DNA of 64,000 nt from Mycolicibacterium bacteremicum (GCF_943913955.1 NZ_CALUAE010000020.1:1-64000), one strand, 5' to 3'; positions 33,762 through 42,445 are shown, numbered from the stretch's first letter. A program made the numbers and translations. Notes: generated from the letters alone by a model not told the origin.

Positions 33762-34984
33762 CGACCCAGTGGGCCAAGCCGGCGGAGGGATCCTGGACCG
33801 AGCACTACCCGGAGCTGGGAACCGGTCCGATCTCGTTCCGCGACTCGATCTCACCGGAGTTCTACGAGTTGGAACGCGAGGCGGTCTTCAAACGCGCCTG
33901 GCTCAATCTCTGCCGGGTCGAGGAGATCCCCTCGGTGGGCAGCTATCTCACCAAGGAGGTCGAGGCCGCCAACGCCACGCTGGTACTGGTGCGCGGAGAT
34001 GATGACCGGGTGCGGGCGTTTCACAATGTGTGCCGGCACCGTGGCGCCAAGCTGGTCGAGGGCACCGGCGAGGTGCTGGAGTTGGCCTGCGCGCAGTCCG
34101 GCTGGCGCTACAGCTTGGACGGGAGACTGCTCCACGTCCCGAATGTCGAGCGATACGTCGATTTCGACATCGCCGACTACGGTCTGCTCGAGGTGCACTG
34201 TGATGGGTGGGCGGGCTTCGTCTTCATCAACTTCGACGCCCGGCCGAGACAGACCCTGCGCGAGTTTCTCGGACCGATGATCACCGGCCTCGACGACTAC
34301 CCGTTCGGCAAGCTCACTGAACGCTACGACTGGGTGGCGCACAACAACAGCAACTGGAAGATCTTCGCCGATGCCTTCCAGGAGTACTACCACGTGCCCT
34401 CGCTGCACACCCAGCAGGTGCCGGCCGAGGTGCGAGACCCCAGCGCCGGCTTCACCTGTGGGCATTTCCAGCTCGACGGGCCGCACCGGCTGGTCTCCAC
34501 CGCCGGCACCCGGCGCTGGTTGTTGGCGCCGGAGTACATGTACCCAATCGAGCGCGCCACCCAGAGCGGACTCGTCGGGCCGTGGCGCACACCGGATATC
34601 GGGGACCTGCCCGCCGGCCTCAACCCGGGCGGCATCGAGCCGTGGGGCATCAGCAACTTCCAGATCTTCCCCAATCTGGAGATCCTGATCTACGGCGGCT
34701 GGTACCTGCTGTACCGGTACTGGCCGACGTCGCACAACACCCACCGGTTCGAGGCGTACACCTACTTCCACCCGGCTCGCACCGTGCGCGAGCGCATCGA
34801 GCACGAGGTGGCCGCGGTGGTGTTGAAGGAGTTCGCCCTGCAGGATGCCGGGATGCTGGGCGGCACCCAGGCCGCGCTGGAGTACGACGTGATCGACGAC
34901 TTCCCGGTCAACGATCAGGAGATCCTGGTGCGGCATCTGCACAAGGTGGCCGTCGACTGGGTCGAGGAGTACCGGAACTCATGA
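33758..34984 (+). CDS. Rieske-type oxygenase with a defective cluster motif
   Basis: This 408-residue homologue of the two other Rieske oxygenases keeps C92-x-H94, but the second ligand pair reads C111-A-Q-S114, so the His ligand is a Ser. The codons were read directly (TGC GCG CAG TCC). The mononuclear iron ligands H212 and H217 (YYHVPSLH) are intact. The spacing between H94 and C111 is 16 residues, without the insertion seen in the other two copies. It may lack a Rieske cluster, hold a cluster with altered ligands, or act as a non-catalytic partner. The start is GTG 33758, inside the SDR stop. Confidence 0.85.
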   Translation: MTTQWAKPAEGSWTEHYPELGTGPISFRDSISPEFYELEREAVFKRAWLNLCRVEEIPSVGSYLTKEVEAANATLVLVRGDDDRVRAFHNVCRHRGAKLVEGTGEVLELACAQSGWRYSLDGRLLHVPNVERYVDFDIADYGLLEVHCDGWAGFVFINFDARPRQTLREFLGPMITGLDDYPFGKLTERYDWVAHNNSNWKIFADAFQEYYHVPSLHTQQVPAEVRDPSAGFTCGHFQLDGPHRLVSTAGTRRWLLAPEYMYPIERATQSGLVGPWRTPDIGDLPAGLNPGGIEPWGISNFQIFPNLEILIYGGWYLLYRYWPTSHNTHRFEAYTYFHPARTVRERIEHEVAAVVLKEFALQDAGMLGGTQAALEYDVIDDFPVNDQEILVRHLHKVAVDWVEEYRNS

Positions 34985-35316
34985 GTGCCAAGCGGTTGCC
35001 GAGCGCCTTCGCCGAGCTGGAGCCATTCGCCGACACCTGGTGTCTGGCCACCGAGACCGAGCGCTGGGAACAGCGGTTGTCCAGCACGATGCCTGCGATG
35101 CAGGAGTTCTACGACGCGTTCTTCCCGCGGCTGGAAGAGGCCATCGAGTACTGCGACAAGTACCCGCTCGACGATGTGCCCGACGACGCGCTGAATCTGC
35201 TGCACCTGATCTATTCACTGGTGATGGTCGCGATGGCGATCGAGATCATGCATCAACCCGCGCCCGTGGACGCCGCCGACGCGGTGATGATCCGCACCGG
35301 CGAACCCACACCCTGA
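34981..35316 (+). CDS. conserved ~110-aa partner protein of the Rieske oxygenase, copy 3
   Basis: This 111-residue protein begins LPSAFAELEPFADTWCLATE and includes YCDKYPLDDVPDDALNLLHL, aligning with copies 1 and 2. It has diverged at the end: the VSFP-E-WKQPRV motif has become VAMAIEIMHQPAPV. The divergence runs in parallel with the loss of the cluster His in the Rieske-like protein before it, as expected if the two proteins work as a pair. Its ATG overlaps the stop of that gene. Confidence 0.68.
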   Translation: MSAKRLPSAFAELEPFADTWCLATETERWEQRLSSTMPAMQEFYDAFFPRLEEAIEYCDKYPLDDVPDDALNLLHLIYSLVMVAMAIEIMHQPAPVDAADAVMIRTGEPTP

Positions 35317-35330
35317 CGAAAGGACGCACC

Positions 35331-36179
35331 ATGAGCGTGCTCACCATCAACAAGCTCACCTCCTCGGTGGGTGCCGAGGTCACCGGTGTCGACCCGGACC
35401 GGCTGGCCACCGATGACGGTCTGGCGACGGCGATCCTGGAGGCGCTGGAGGACAACGGGGTGCTGGTCTTTCACGACCTGCATCTGAATCCCGAAGCCCA
35501 GGTGGCATTCTGTGAGCGGCTCGGGGAGGTCGACCGGTCCGCCGACGGGCACCACCCGGTGTCGGGGATCTACCCGATCACACTGGACAAGTCGAAGAAC
35601 AAGGCGGCCGAGTATCTGAAGGCGACCTTCGACTGGCATATCGACGGATGTACGCCCTCGGCTCCCGACGAATGCCCGCAGAAGGCCACGGTGCTCTCGG
35701 CGCTGCAGGTCGCCGCCCGCGGCGGTGAGACGGAGTTCGCCAACTCCTATGCCGCCTACGAGACGTTGACCGAAGGGGAGAAGGAGCGCTACGCCGGGCT
35801 GCGGGTGGTGCACTCCCTGGAGGCGTCGCAGCGCCGGGTGTACCCCGACCCCACCCCCGAGCAGCTGGCGCGCTGGAAATCGCGCCCCACCCAGGAAAAC
35901 CCGTTGATCTGGACGCACCGCAGCGGCCGCAAGTCACTGGTGCTCGGCGCGTCGGCGGACCATATCGTCAACATGGACCTCGACGAGGGCCGGACGCTGC
36001 TCGCCGAACTGCTGGAGCATTCGACGACGCCGGACAAGGTGTACAGCCACACGTGGTCGGTGGGGGACACCGTCATCTGGGACAACCAGGGTGTGCTGCA
36101 CCGGGCGGCACCCTATGAGCCGAACTCGCCGCGAGAGATGTTGCGCACCACGGTGCTCGGGGACGAGCCGATCCAGTAG
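35331..36179 (+). CDS. TauD/TfdA family Fe(II)/2-oxoglutarate dioxygenase
   Basis: This 282-residue dioxygenase has the HxD iron motif in FDWHIDGCTPS, the distal His in NQGVLHRAAPYEP and the 2-oxoglutarate-binding Arg in REMLRTTVLG. Family members hydroxylate taurine, phenoxyacetates or alkyl compounds with decarboxylation of 2-oxoglutarate. GAAAGGA lies upstream of ATG 35331. It comes last in the plus-strand block, after the defective Rieske-like gene, and could be the actual oxygenase of this subset. The real substrate is unknown. Confidence 0.9.
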   Translation: MSVLTINKLTSSVGAEVTGVDPDRLATDDGLATAILEALEDNGVLVFHDLHLNPEAQVAFCERLGEVDRSADGHHPVSGIYPITLDKSKNKAAEYLKATFDWHIDGCTPSAPDECPQKATVLSALQVAARGGETEFANSYAAYETLTEGEKERYAGLRVVHSLEASQRRVYPDPTPEQLARWKSRPTQENPLIWTHRSGRKSLVLGASADHIVNMDLDEGRTLLAELLEHSTTPDKVYSHTWSVGDTVIWDNQGVLHRAAPYEPNSPREMLRTTVLGDEPIQ

Positions 36180-36194
36180 GACTGCGGAGACACC

Positions 36195-36218
36195 GTCGAT
36201 CGGGGCGACCCGATCGAC
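36195..36218. terminator. hairpin between convergent genes
   Basis: GTCGATCGGG and CCCGATCGAC form a perfect 10-base stem around a GCGA loop, a GNRA-type tetraloop. It lies in the 61-base gap between the convergent TauD and SDR genes. No T run follows, which is common for mycobacterial terminators. Confidence 0.6.
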
Positions 36219-36240
36219 GTGGGCCCCGCGGCCGGTTCGG

Positions 36241-37131
36241 CTACCCCCGCGCCGGCCCGCCCCGGATCGTGAAGGATCCGGCATCGTCGATCGTGTCGAT
36301 GTTCGCGGCGAATGCCTCGGCCGTCTGGGCCTGCAGGTCGACCCCGGCCGTCTCGGCGATGAACACCCGCGACACGTGCTTGCCGCCGACCCGGTAGATG
36401 TTGGCCGTGCGCTCACAACTCTCATGCGCCAGGTACACCACCACCGGGGTGACATCCTCGGGGGCCAGATCCTTCACCAGCTCGGTCATGGTGTTCTCGG
36501 TCATCCGGGTCTTGGCGATCGGGGAGATGGCGTTGACCCGGATGTTGTTGCGCTGCCCCTCGATTGCCAGCACGTTCATCAACCCGACCAGCCCGGTCTT
36601 GGCCGCGCCGTAGTTGGACTGCCCGAACGTCCCGAACAACCCCGATCCCGATGTCGTCATCACGATCCGGCCGTAGTCCTGCTCGCGGAACACCGGCCAC
36701 GCCGCCCGCGTCACATTGAACGCTCCGCGCAGATGGACATCGAGCACCGCGTCCACCTGTTCGGCGGTCATGTTCTTGAACGCCGCATCCCGCAGGATCC
36801 CGGCATTGTTGATCAGCACGTCCACCCGGCCGAACGCCTCGGTCGCCGACCCGATGATGGCCTTGCCGCCGTCCTCGGTGGCGACCGAATCGGTGTTGGC
36901 CACCGCCGAACCGCCCGCAGCGGTGATCTCGTCGACCACCGCCTGCGCAGCGGAGGTCGACGCACCGGTCCCGTCGACGGACGCGCCCACGTCGTTGACG
37001 ACGACATGGGCTCCGCGCCTGCCAAATTCCAGTGCATGGCACCGACCCAGGCCACCGCCCGCACCGGTCACCACCACGACCCGACCATCGAAGTTCAACG
37101 TCTCTGAATCCTTGGGGGACAACTGATTCAC
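36241..37131 (-). CDS. SDR, 17-beta-HSD type 4-like (3R)-hydroxyacyl-CoA dehydrogenase type
   Basis: This 296-residue SDR has VVVTGAGGGLGRCHAL, the long VVVNDVGASVDGTGAS insert, NNAGILRDAAFKNM, catalytic Ser in TTSGSGLFG and YGAAKTGLVG. This combination is typical of the multifunctional-enzyme-2 (HSD17B4, Hsd4B) branch that oxidises (3R)-hydroxyacyl-CoAs. It may supply the third beta-oxidation step that is missing in the 11982-19058 operon. The start is GTG 37131, overlapping the aldehyde dehydrogenase stop as GTGA; an in-frame extension further upstream is not needed. Confidence 0.87.
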   Translation of the reverse strand: MNQLSPKDSETLNFDGRVVVVTGAGGGLGRCHALEFGRRGAHVVVNDVGASVDGTGASTSAAQAVVDEITAAGGSAVANTDSVATEDGGKAIIGSATEAFGRVDVLINNAGILRDAAFKNMTAEQVDAVLDVHLRGAFNVTRAAWPVFREQDYGRIVMTTSGSGLFGTFGQSNYGAAKTGLVGLMNVLAIEGQRNNIRVNAISPIAKTRMTENTMTELVKDLAPEDVTPVVVYLAHESCERTANIYRVGGKHVSRVFIAETAGVDLQAQTAEAFAANIDTIDDAGSFTIRGGPARG

Positions 37132-38525
37132 GCTCCTGTCGCAACGGCGATCGATTTGGTCTCCAGATAGCCTTCCAGGCCCTCGCGGCCGAGTTCGCGG
37201 CCGTACCCGCTGTCCTTCACCCCACCGAACGGCGCAAAGGGGTCCATCGTGTAGCCCTGGTTGACTCCGAACGTACCGGTCTTGATCCGCGCCGCGATGC
37301 CCAGCCCCCGTTCGACATCCGCCGTCCACACCGAACCGGCCAGCCCGTAACCCGAGTCGTTGGACAACCGCACCGCCTCGTCGTCACCGGTGTATCCGAT
37401 GACCGTCAGCACCGGGCCGAAGATCTCCTCCCGGGCGATCCGCATCGTGTTCTGCGCCTCGGCGAACAGCGTCGGCCGCACGTACCAGCCGCGGTCGATT
37501 CCCTCGGGCAACGAGTCACCGCCGACCACCACCCGGGCGCCCTCGTCCTGACCGATACGGATGTAGTCCAGCACCCGCTGCTGCTGCCGCCGGTTCACCA
37601 GCGGGCCCATCTGGGTGCCCTTCTGCGTGGGATCGCCGACCTTGATGCCGTCGAGCTCGGCCGCCAGCGCGTCGACGAACTGCGCTTGCCGATCCGCCGG
37701 AACAAGGATGCGGGTCAACGCATTACAGATCTGGCCGCTGTTGGACAGGCTGGCCGAGCGCACGCCGGCGGCCACCGTCGCCGGGTCGGCGTCGTCGAGG
37801 ATGATCGCCGCCGACTTGCCGCCGAGTTCCAGACTGACCTTTGTCAGGTTGGCCGCGCACGCCGCGGCGACCGCCTTGCCCACCGCCGTGGACCCGGTGA
37901 AGGACACCTTGTCGACCCCGGGATGACCCACCAGCCGCTCACCCACGCCCGCATCGCCGGGCAGCACGGACACCACGCCGTCGGGCAGCCCCGCCTCGCG
38001 GAACAGCGAGCCCAATTGCACGGCATCCAAGGACGTCTCCGGTGCCGGCTTGATGATGACCGCACATCCGGCCAACAGCGCCGGGATCACCTTGGCGATG
38101 GTGAGGAACTGCGGCATGTTCCACGGCACGATCGCGGCCACCACCCCGACCGGTTCCCTGCGGACGTGGATGTCGGCACCGAAGTACCCGGGCCGAACCT
38201 CCTGCCACTCATAGGCTGCCGCGGTATCGCAGAACGCGCCGATCATCATCGTCGGCAGGCCGATCTGGGCGCGCTTGGCGAAGGTGATGGGCGCGCCGAT
38301 CTCGGCGGTGATCAGTTCGGCCAGTTCCGCACCGCGGGCCTTGTACAGATCAGCGAATCGGCGCAGCACGTCGATGCGTTCGCCCGGCGAGGTTCGCGAC
38401 CACGCTCCGGTGTCGACGGCGGCGCGGGCGGCGGACACCGCGGCGTCGATCTGCTCGGGCGTCGAGATGGGCACATCGGCCAGATGCTCTTCGGAGTGCG
38501 GTGAGACCAGGTGCAGATGTTCCAC
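37128..38525 (-). CDS. NAD(P)-dependent aldehyde dehydrogenase
   Basis: This 465-residue aldehyde dehydrogenase has the NAD-binding VPWNMPQFL and FTGSTAVGKAVA, the general-base Glu in SLELGGKSAAI and the catalytic Cys in NSGQICNALTR. The start is GTG 38525, nine bases after GAGGAG. That places the CAACTACTTG operator (38543-38558) about 20 bases upstream of the start, inside the probable promoter. With the downstream SDR it forms a two-gene operon. It likely oxidises an aldehyde made by P450 or alcohol dehydrogenase action to an acid for CoA activation. Confidence 0.92.
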   Translation of the reverse strand: MEHLHLVSPHSEEHLADVPISTPEQIDAAVSAARAAVDTGAWSRTSPGERIDVLRRFADLYKARGAELAELITAEIGAPITFAKRAQIGLPTMMIGAFCDTAAAYEWQEVRPGYFGADIHVRREPVGVVAAIVPWNMPQFLTIAKVIPALLAGCAVIIKPAPETSLDAVQLGSLFREAGLPDGVVSVLPGDAGVGERLVGHPGVDKVSFTGSTAVGKAVAAACAANLTKVSLELGGKSAAIILDDADPATVAAGVRSASLSNSGQICNALTRILVPADRQAQFVDALAAELDGIKVGDPTQKGTQMGPLVNRRQQQRVLDYIRIGQDEGARVVVGGDSLPEGIDRGWYVRPTLFAEAQNTMRIAREEIFGPVLTVIGYTGDDEAVRLSNDSGYGLAGSVWTADVERGLGIAARIKTGTFGVNQGYTMDPFAPFGGVKDSGYGRELGREGLEGYLETKSIAVATGA

Positions 38526-38542
38526 GGGGACGCGCTCCTCTA

Positions 38543-38558
38543 TGTCAACTACTTGTGA
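38543..38558. promoter_or_regulatory. CAASTACTTG operator before aldehyde dehydrogenase gene
   Basis: TGTCAACTACTTGTGA carries core CAACTACTTG at 38546-38555, the same element as at 28589 and 31946. It is 18 to 33 bases upstream of the aldehyde dehydrogenase start on the minus strand. Confidence 0.6.
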
Positions 38559-38566
38559 TCGCCACC

Positions 38567-39328
38567 TTACGGGATGAGCGGACCGACGGGCGCGGTGGTC
38601 GTCGCGTGGACCAGTAACTCGGCCAGCTCCCGCGGTCTGCTCAGAAACGGTGAGTGCGAACTGTCGATCGAGAGCTGGTGCACACCCAGGCGTCGGGTCA
38701 CCGTATCGGCCAGCCACCGCGGCATCGATCGATCCTGTTCGCAGACAATGAAACTGCGCGGCAGGTCGGCCTGCCAGAAGGTCGGCACCGATACCGGTGT
38801 GACGGTGGTGTCACCGAACCGCTCCGGCCCGAGCCGGTCGAATGCCCAGCGGGCCGTCGGCTCATCGCAATCGTGGTAGAAATACCGGCGCGCGCCGTCG
38901 AAGTCGGCGAACGTCATCGAGCCGTCCGCACCGAACTGCAAGTAGCTCAGCATCCCTCCGACATCGGCGTCGAAGCCGTCGTCGGGCGCCTCGTCATCGC
39001 GCATGGCCATCGCTTCCGGATAGGTGCGGCCCTCCCGGGGCAGTGCCGCCGCCAGATAGATGAGGTGGCGTACGAAATCGGGCGCGGCATCGGCGGCCAG
39101 CGTGATGTCGAATCCGCCGCCGGAATGGCCGACCAGCACGTCACCGGGTCGCAGGACGGCCAGAATGGCGTCCCGCCGGTTGGCCAACGTCGACTCCTGA
39201 TCGACGAGCGAGCCGTGCCCCGGTAGATCGATCGCGATGGCATCGTGATCGAGTGCGCTGAGCGCCTCGATGGTCCGGTCCCAGCACCAGGCCGCGTGAA
39301 AACCGCCGTGGACGAACAGGAATCGCAT
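38567..39328 (-). CDS. alpha/beta hydrolase
   Basis: This 253-residue hydrolase has the oxyanion loop VHGGFHAAWCW, nucleophile GHSGGG (Ser within VGHSGGGFD), and catalytic His in SSHSPFLSRP, a pattern like hydroxynitrile-lyase/esterase-type enzymes. It probably hydrolyses an ester or lactone. It ends 41 bases before the aldehyde dehydrogenase start and follows the ferredoxin gene by four bases. Confidence 0.88.
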   Translation of the reverse strand: MRFLFVHGGFHAAWCWDRTIEALSALDHDAIAIDLPGHGSLVDQESTLANRRDAILAVLRPGDVLVGHSGGGFDITLAADAAPDFVRHLIYLAAALPREGRTYPEAMAMRDDEAPDDGFDADVGGMLSYLQFGADGSMTFADFDGARRYFYHDCDEPTARWAFDRLGPERFGDTTVTPVSVPTFWQADLPRSFIVCEQDRSMPRWLADTVTRRLGVHQLSIDSSHSPFLSRPRELAELLVHATTTAPVGPLIP

Positions 39329-39332
39329 CCGC

Positions 39333-39527
39333 CTACTCGACGATCGCGATCGCCTGCCGTGGGCACTGCCGGACGGACTCGCGGACCTGCTGCTCGTTGT
39401 CCGGGGTCACCTCATCGGTGAGCACGTGCAGATAGTCCTCGTCGTCGAGGTCGAAAACCTCCGGGATGATGCCCATGCAGACGCCGTTGCTCTCACACAG
39501 ACCGAAGTCCACTTCGATACGACTCAT
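39333..39527 (-). CDS. P450-associated ferredoxin (CxxNxxC type)
   Basis: This 64-residue 3Fe-4S-type ferredoxin has CESNGVC and QCPRQAI. The residue between the first Cys ligands is Asn (CXXN), distinct from the His and Phe seen in the other ferredoxins of the window; this position is known to tune the potential of mycobacterial ferredoxins. It is probably the donor of the P450 at 39568-40770. Its ATG overlaps the mini-ORF stop at 39524. Confidence 0.92.
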   Translation of the reverse strand: MSRIEVDFGLCESNGVCMGIIPEVFDLDDEDYLHVLTDEVTPDNEQQVRESVRQCPRQAIAIVE

Positions 39528-39571
39528 CCGGTGACCTCGCCGGCTCGGTTCGCCCCGCGAGCGTCGCTCAT
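39524..39571 (-). repeat. MIRU-like mini-ORF between P450 and ferredoxin
   Basis: A 15-codon frame, beginning MSDARGANRA and ending GEVTG, starts inside the P450 stop and ends inside the ferredoxin start, both as ATGA. It is a shortened relative of the units at 8245, 48042 and 58889. Confidence 0.6.
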
Positions 39572-40770
39572 GGCAACCTCCGCACCGGCACATGCGAGTA
39601 GCCCGCCACATTCTGCATGTGAACCCGTTGCAGGCCATCCCATTCGACCTCGTAGCGGGGCATGAAATCGAGCAGCTTCTCCAGCGCGATGACGCTCTCC
39701 AGGCGGGCCAGCGCCGCCCCCAGGCAGCTGTGGATCCCGTATCCGAGTCCCAGGTTCTGGGCCTCGGTGCGGTCGCGCTCGATGTCGAAACGGTCGGCAT
39801 CGGTGAAGGCGTCGGTATCGCGGTTGGCCGCGGCGCTGATCAGGAACACCGGCTTGCCCGCCGGGATGGTGCCGCTGGGTACGTGCGCCTCCTTGAGCGT
39901 ATAGCGCACGTTGTATTGCACCGGGCCCTCGAAGCGCAGCAGTTCCTCGACGGCCGCCGGCACCAGATCGCGGTTGTCGAGCAGCTTCTGCCACTGGTCG
40001 GGATGACGCGCGAACAACACCATCGCGGTGCCGATCAGCTTGGTGACGGTCTCGGCGCCGGCTCCACCCAGCAGCGTGGCGAAGCCGGTGATCTCGATGT
40101 CGTCGAGCTTGTGCAGTTCACCGTCCTCACGCGGGATCTCCGCGGCGATCAGCCTGCTGATCATGTCGTCGGTCGGGTTCTCCCGACGCTTCTGCACCAG
40201 CGAGTAGTAGTACATCGCAGTGTCGAGATTGGCCTGCACGCCGGCCTCGGACGTGCTGAACTGTCCCGGCTCGCGGGACAGGCTGGTGTCGATCCAGTGC
40301 CGCACCATCTGGCGGTAGTCGGGTTCGACGCCGGCCATCCGGGTGATGACCTCCACCGGGAAGGGCCCGGAGAAATCCTCGACGATGTCGAACTCCGCGG
40401 TGGTGATCTGGCCGAGATAGCGATCGATCTGCTCGACGATGGTGTCCCGCTGGGCCTGCACCGCGCGGGGTGTGAACGCCTTGTTCAGCAGGCTGCGCAT
40501 GTGCCGGTGATCGGGTGGGTCCATGAAGATGATCGACTTCTGTGGTGGGGTGTCGCTCTGCACCATGGCCAGATCGCACCCGCGGGACGAGGAAAACGCC
40601 TCATGGTCCTTCAGGGCCGCCGAGACGTCCTCGTGCCGGGTCAGGGCGTAGAAGTCGCGGTCGGCGTTGTAGTACAACGGCGCCTCGACGCGCATCCGCC
40701 GGTAGATCTCGAACGGGTTCTCGAAATACTCCTCGGAGAAGGGGTCGAACACGAGTTCCGCAGTGGTCAT
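39568..40770 (-). CDS. cytochrome P450
   Basis: This 400-residue P450 has the heme loop LGYGIHSCLGAALAR, where the usual Phe seven residues before Cys is Leu, the I-helix GGAGAETVTK and ExxR in EELLRFEG. The start is ATG 40770 (MTTAELVFD) with GAGGAG eight bases upstream; a GTG three codons earlier would lie inside this spacer. It is coupled through a mini-ORF to its ferredoxin. The N-terminal and overall patterns resemble the P450 at 20339 (DPYD/FEI-R-R-EAPLYYN). Confidence 0.92.
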   Translation of the reverse strand: MTTAELVFDPFSEEYFENPFEIYRRMRVEAPLYYNADRDFYALTRHEDVSAALKDHEAFSSSRGCDLAMVQSDTPPQKSIIFMDPPDHRHMRSLLNKAFTPRAVQAQRDTIVEQIDRYLGQITTAEFDIVEDFSGPFPVEVITRMAGVEPDYRQMVRHWIDTSLSREPGQFSTSEAGVQANLDTAMYYYSLVQKRRENPTDDMISRLIAAEIPREDGELHKLDDIEITGFATLLGGAGAETVTKLIGTAMVLFARHPDQWQKLLDNRDLVPAAVEELLRFEGPVQYNVRYTLKEAHVPSGTIPAGKPVFLISAAANRDTDAFTDADRFDIERDRTEAQNLGLGYGIHSCLGAALARLESVIALEKLLDFMPRYEVEWDGLQRVHMQNVAGYSHVPVRRLP

Positions 40771-40784
40771 CCTCGGCACTCCTC

Positions 40785-40816
40785 AGCGTTACGGAAGGCT
40801 GTGAAACTGTAACGCT
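40785..40816. promoter_or_regulatory. inverted repeat upstream of the third P450
   Basis: AGCGTTAC at 40785-40792 and GTAACGCT at 40809-40816 are exact complements with a 16-base spacer. The repeat lies between the P450 start and the stop of the upstream dehydrogenase, so it may be an operator or a weak terminator. Confidence 0.45.
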
Positions 40817-41627
40817 AACTGTAGTCCTGTCCGCCCGGGGGCGAAACCGCCAAATTGACCACCGGATCAAGTGTCCCCAGGTCGGCTCCGAGTTCGGCGA
40901 CCGCGTTGCGCACGACGGCGACATCCTTGCCGATGAACTCCCCGACGGCGCCGATGAACGCCGCCGTCGACCCGGCGCGCACGACGTTGTCCAGCACCCG
41001 GCTGGCCCCGCTGCCGTGCGGTAACGCCCGCAGCAGCGCAGCCTCGTCCACGCCGAGCCGGTCGGCCAGTCGCGCCGCCTCGGCCAGCAGCCCGATCTGT
41101 GCGGCGAAGAGCGTGTTGTTGACCAGTTTGACCTTCTGGCCCGCGCCGAGCGATCCGACGTGCACCACCGGGTCGGCGTAGGCCGACAGCACCGGATGTG
41201 CTCGGGCGAAGGCGGCATCGGAGCCACCGGCGAACACGGTCACCCGGCCGGCGGCGATATCGTGCGGTCCACCGCTGACCGGCGCGTCGAGCACGACGAT
41301 GTGCGGCGCCGCGGCCGCGATGGCCTCGACCGTGTGCGGGCTGCCGGTCGTGTGGACCACGAGCGCCGCCCCCGCCGGGATGGCGTCCAGCAGCGACGGT
41401 GTCGCGACCGCGTGCACCTGCTCGTCGGTGAAGACACAGAGCACCACCACCTCCGCGGCGGCGGCCACCCCGGCCGGTTCGGACACCGGCGTCGCGCCCA
41501 GATCGGCGATGGCGCGGCGTTTGTCGTCGCTGCGCCCCAGGGCCACGACCCGATGGCCCGCCTCGGCCAACCGGCGCACCATCGGTGCGCCCATCCGGCC
41601 GGTACCGATGAAGCCGACGCGGGTCAC
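40815..41627 (-). CDS. 3-hydroxyisobutyrate dehydrogenase-family NAD(P) oxidoreductase
   Basis: This 270-residue beta-hydroxyacid dehydrogenase has VGFIGTGRMGAPMVRRL for the nucleotide fold, VLDAPVSGGPHD, and the catalytic Lys in GAGQKVKLVNN. It oxidises a beta-hydroxy acid or related alcohol. It overlaps its paralogue at 41624 by four bases (ATGA); the two share the same family motifs but differ widely elsewhere, so they may form a heteromer or serve successive substrates. Confidence 0.9.
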   Translation of the reverse strand: MTRVGFIGTGRMGAPMVRRLAEAGHRVVALGRSDDKRRAIADLGATPVSEPAGVAAAAEVVVLCVFTDEQVHAVATPSLLDAIPAGAALVVHTTGSPHTVEAIAAAAPHIVVLDAPVSGGPHDIAAGRVTVFAGGSDAAFARAHPVLSAYADPVVHVGSLGAGQKVKLVNNTLFAAQIGLLAEAARLADRLGVDEAALLRALPHGSGASRVLDNVVRAGSTAAFIGAVGEFIGKDVAVVRNAVAELGADLGTLDPVVNLAVSPPGGQDYS

Positions 41628-42445
41628 GACCGCGGATGCTGCATCAGCTGCAGTGCGGCGTCGGCGGCGTCGAACACCGCGCCCTCGGGCGCCGACGCGT
41701 GGCCAGCCAGCGTGGCGGCGTGCCGACAGTCCTTCTGCAGCAACGCCCCGGCGATGGGAGCCAGATTGTCCAGCGATCCGCCGAACGCGGCGATGCTGCC
41801 CAACGCCTTGCTGGTGGCCGAGCCACGGGTGATCACCTCGCAGAGCCGTTCCCGCGGCACACCCAGGGCCTCACCGAGTTCCAAGGCGCTCATCGCGGCG
41901 CCCAGATTCGCGGTGAACAACAGATTGTTGAGAATCTTGGCCACCTGGCCGCTGCCCAGCGGGCCCAGGTGCACGATCGGATCGGCATAGGTGGCGAACA
42001 CCGGTCGAACCTTCTCCACATCTGCCTCGTCGCCGCCGATCATCACCAGCAGGGTGCCTGCCTCCACCGCGGGCCCGCCGCCGCTGACGGGGGCATCGAT
42101 CACCGAAACGCCCTTGGCCGAGGCCAATTCGGCGATCTCACGGCAGGTGTCGGGGTGAATGGTGCTGTGGATCGCGATGATGCCACCGGACGCCATCCCG
42201 GCCAGCACGCCGTCATCGCCGGAGAGCACCTGGCGTACATCGTCGTCGCCGACGACGCACAGGCACACCAGGTCGCTGGCCGCGCCGAGTTCGGCGGGGG
42301 TGCCGGCCACCTTGGCCGCGGTGTCCGCATACGGCTCCACCGAGGCGGGCCGGCGCGCCCACAGGGTCAGCTCGTAGCCGCCCTCGACGATGCGGCGGGC
42401 CATCGGCCCACCCTGACTGCCCAGTCCGATGAACCCAACACGCAT
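41624..42445 (-). CDS. 3-hydroxyisobutyrate dehydrogenase-family NAD(P) oxidoreductase
   Basis: This 273-residue protein has VGFIGLGSQGGPMARRI, VIDAPVSGGGPAVEAG and GSGQVAKILNN with the catalytic Lys. The start is ATG 42445, sharing one base with the hydrolase stop (TGATG). Tandem beta-hydroxyacid dehydrogenase genes downstream of an alpha/beta hydrolase suggest hydrolysis of an ester or thioester followed by hydroxyacid oxidation. Confidence 0.9.
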   Translation of the reverse strand: MRVGFIGLGSQGGPMARRIVEGGYELTLWARRPASVEPYADTAAKVAGTPAELGAASDLVCLCVVGDDDVRQVLSGDDGVLAGMASGGIIAIHSTIHPDTCREIAELASAKGVSVIDAPVSGGGPAVEAGTLLVMIGGDEADVEKVRPVFATYADPIVHLGPLGSGQVAKILNNLLFTANLGAAMSALELGEALGVPRERLCEVITRGSATSKALGSIAAFGGSLDNLAPIAGALLQKDCRHAATLAGHASAPEGAVFDAADAALQLMQHPRS

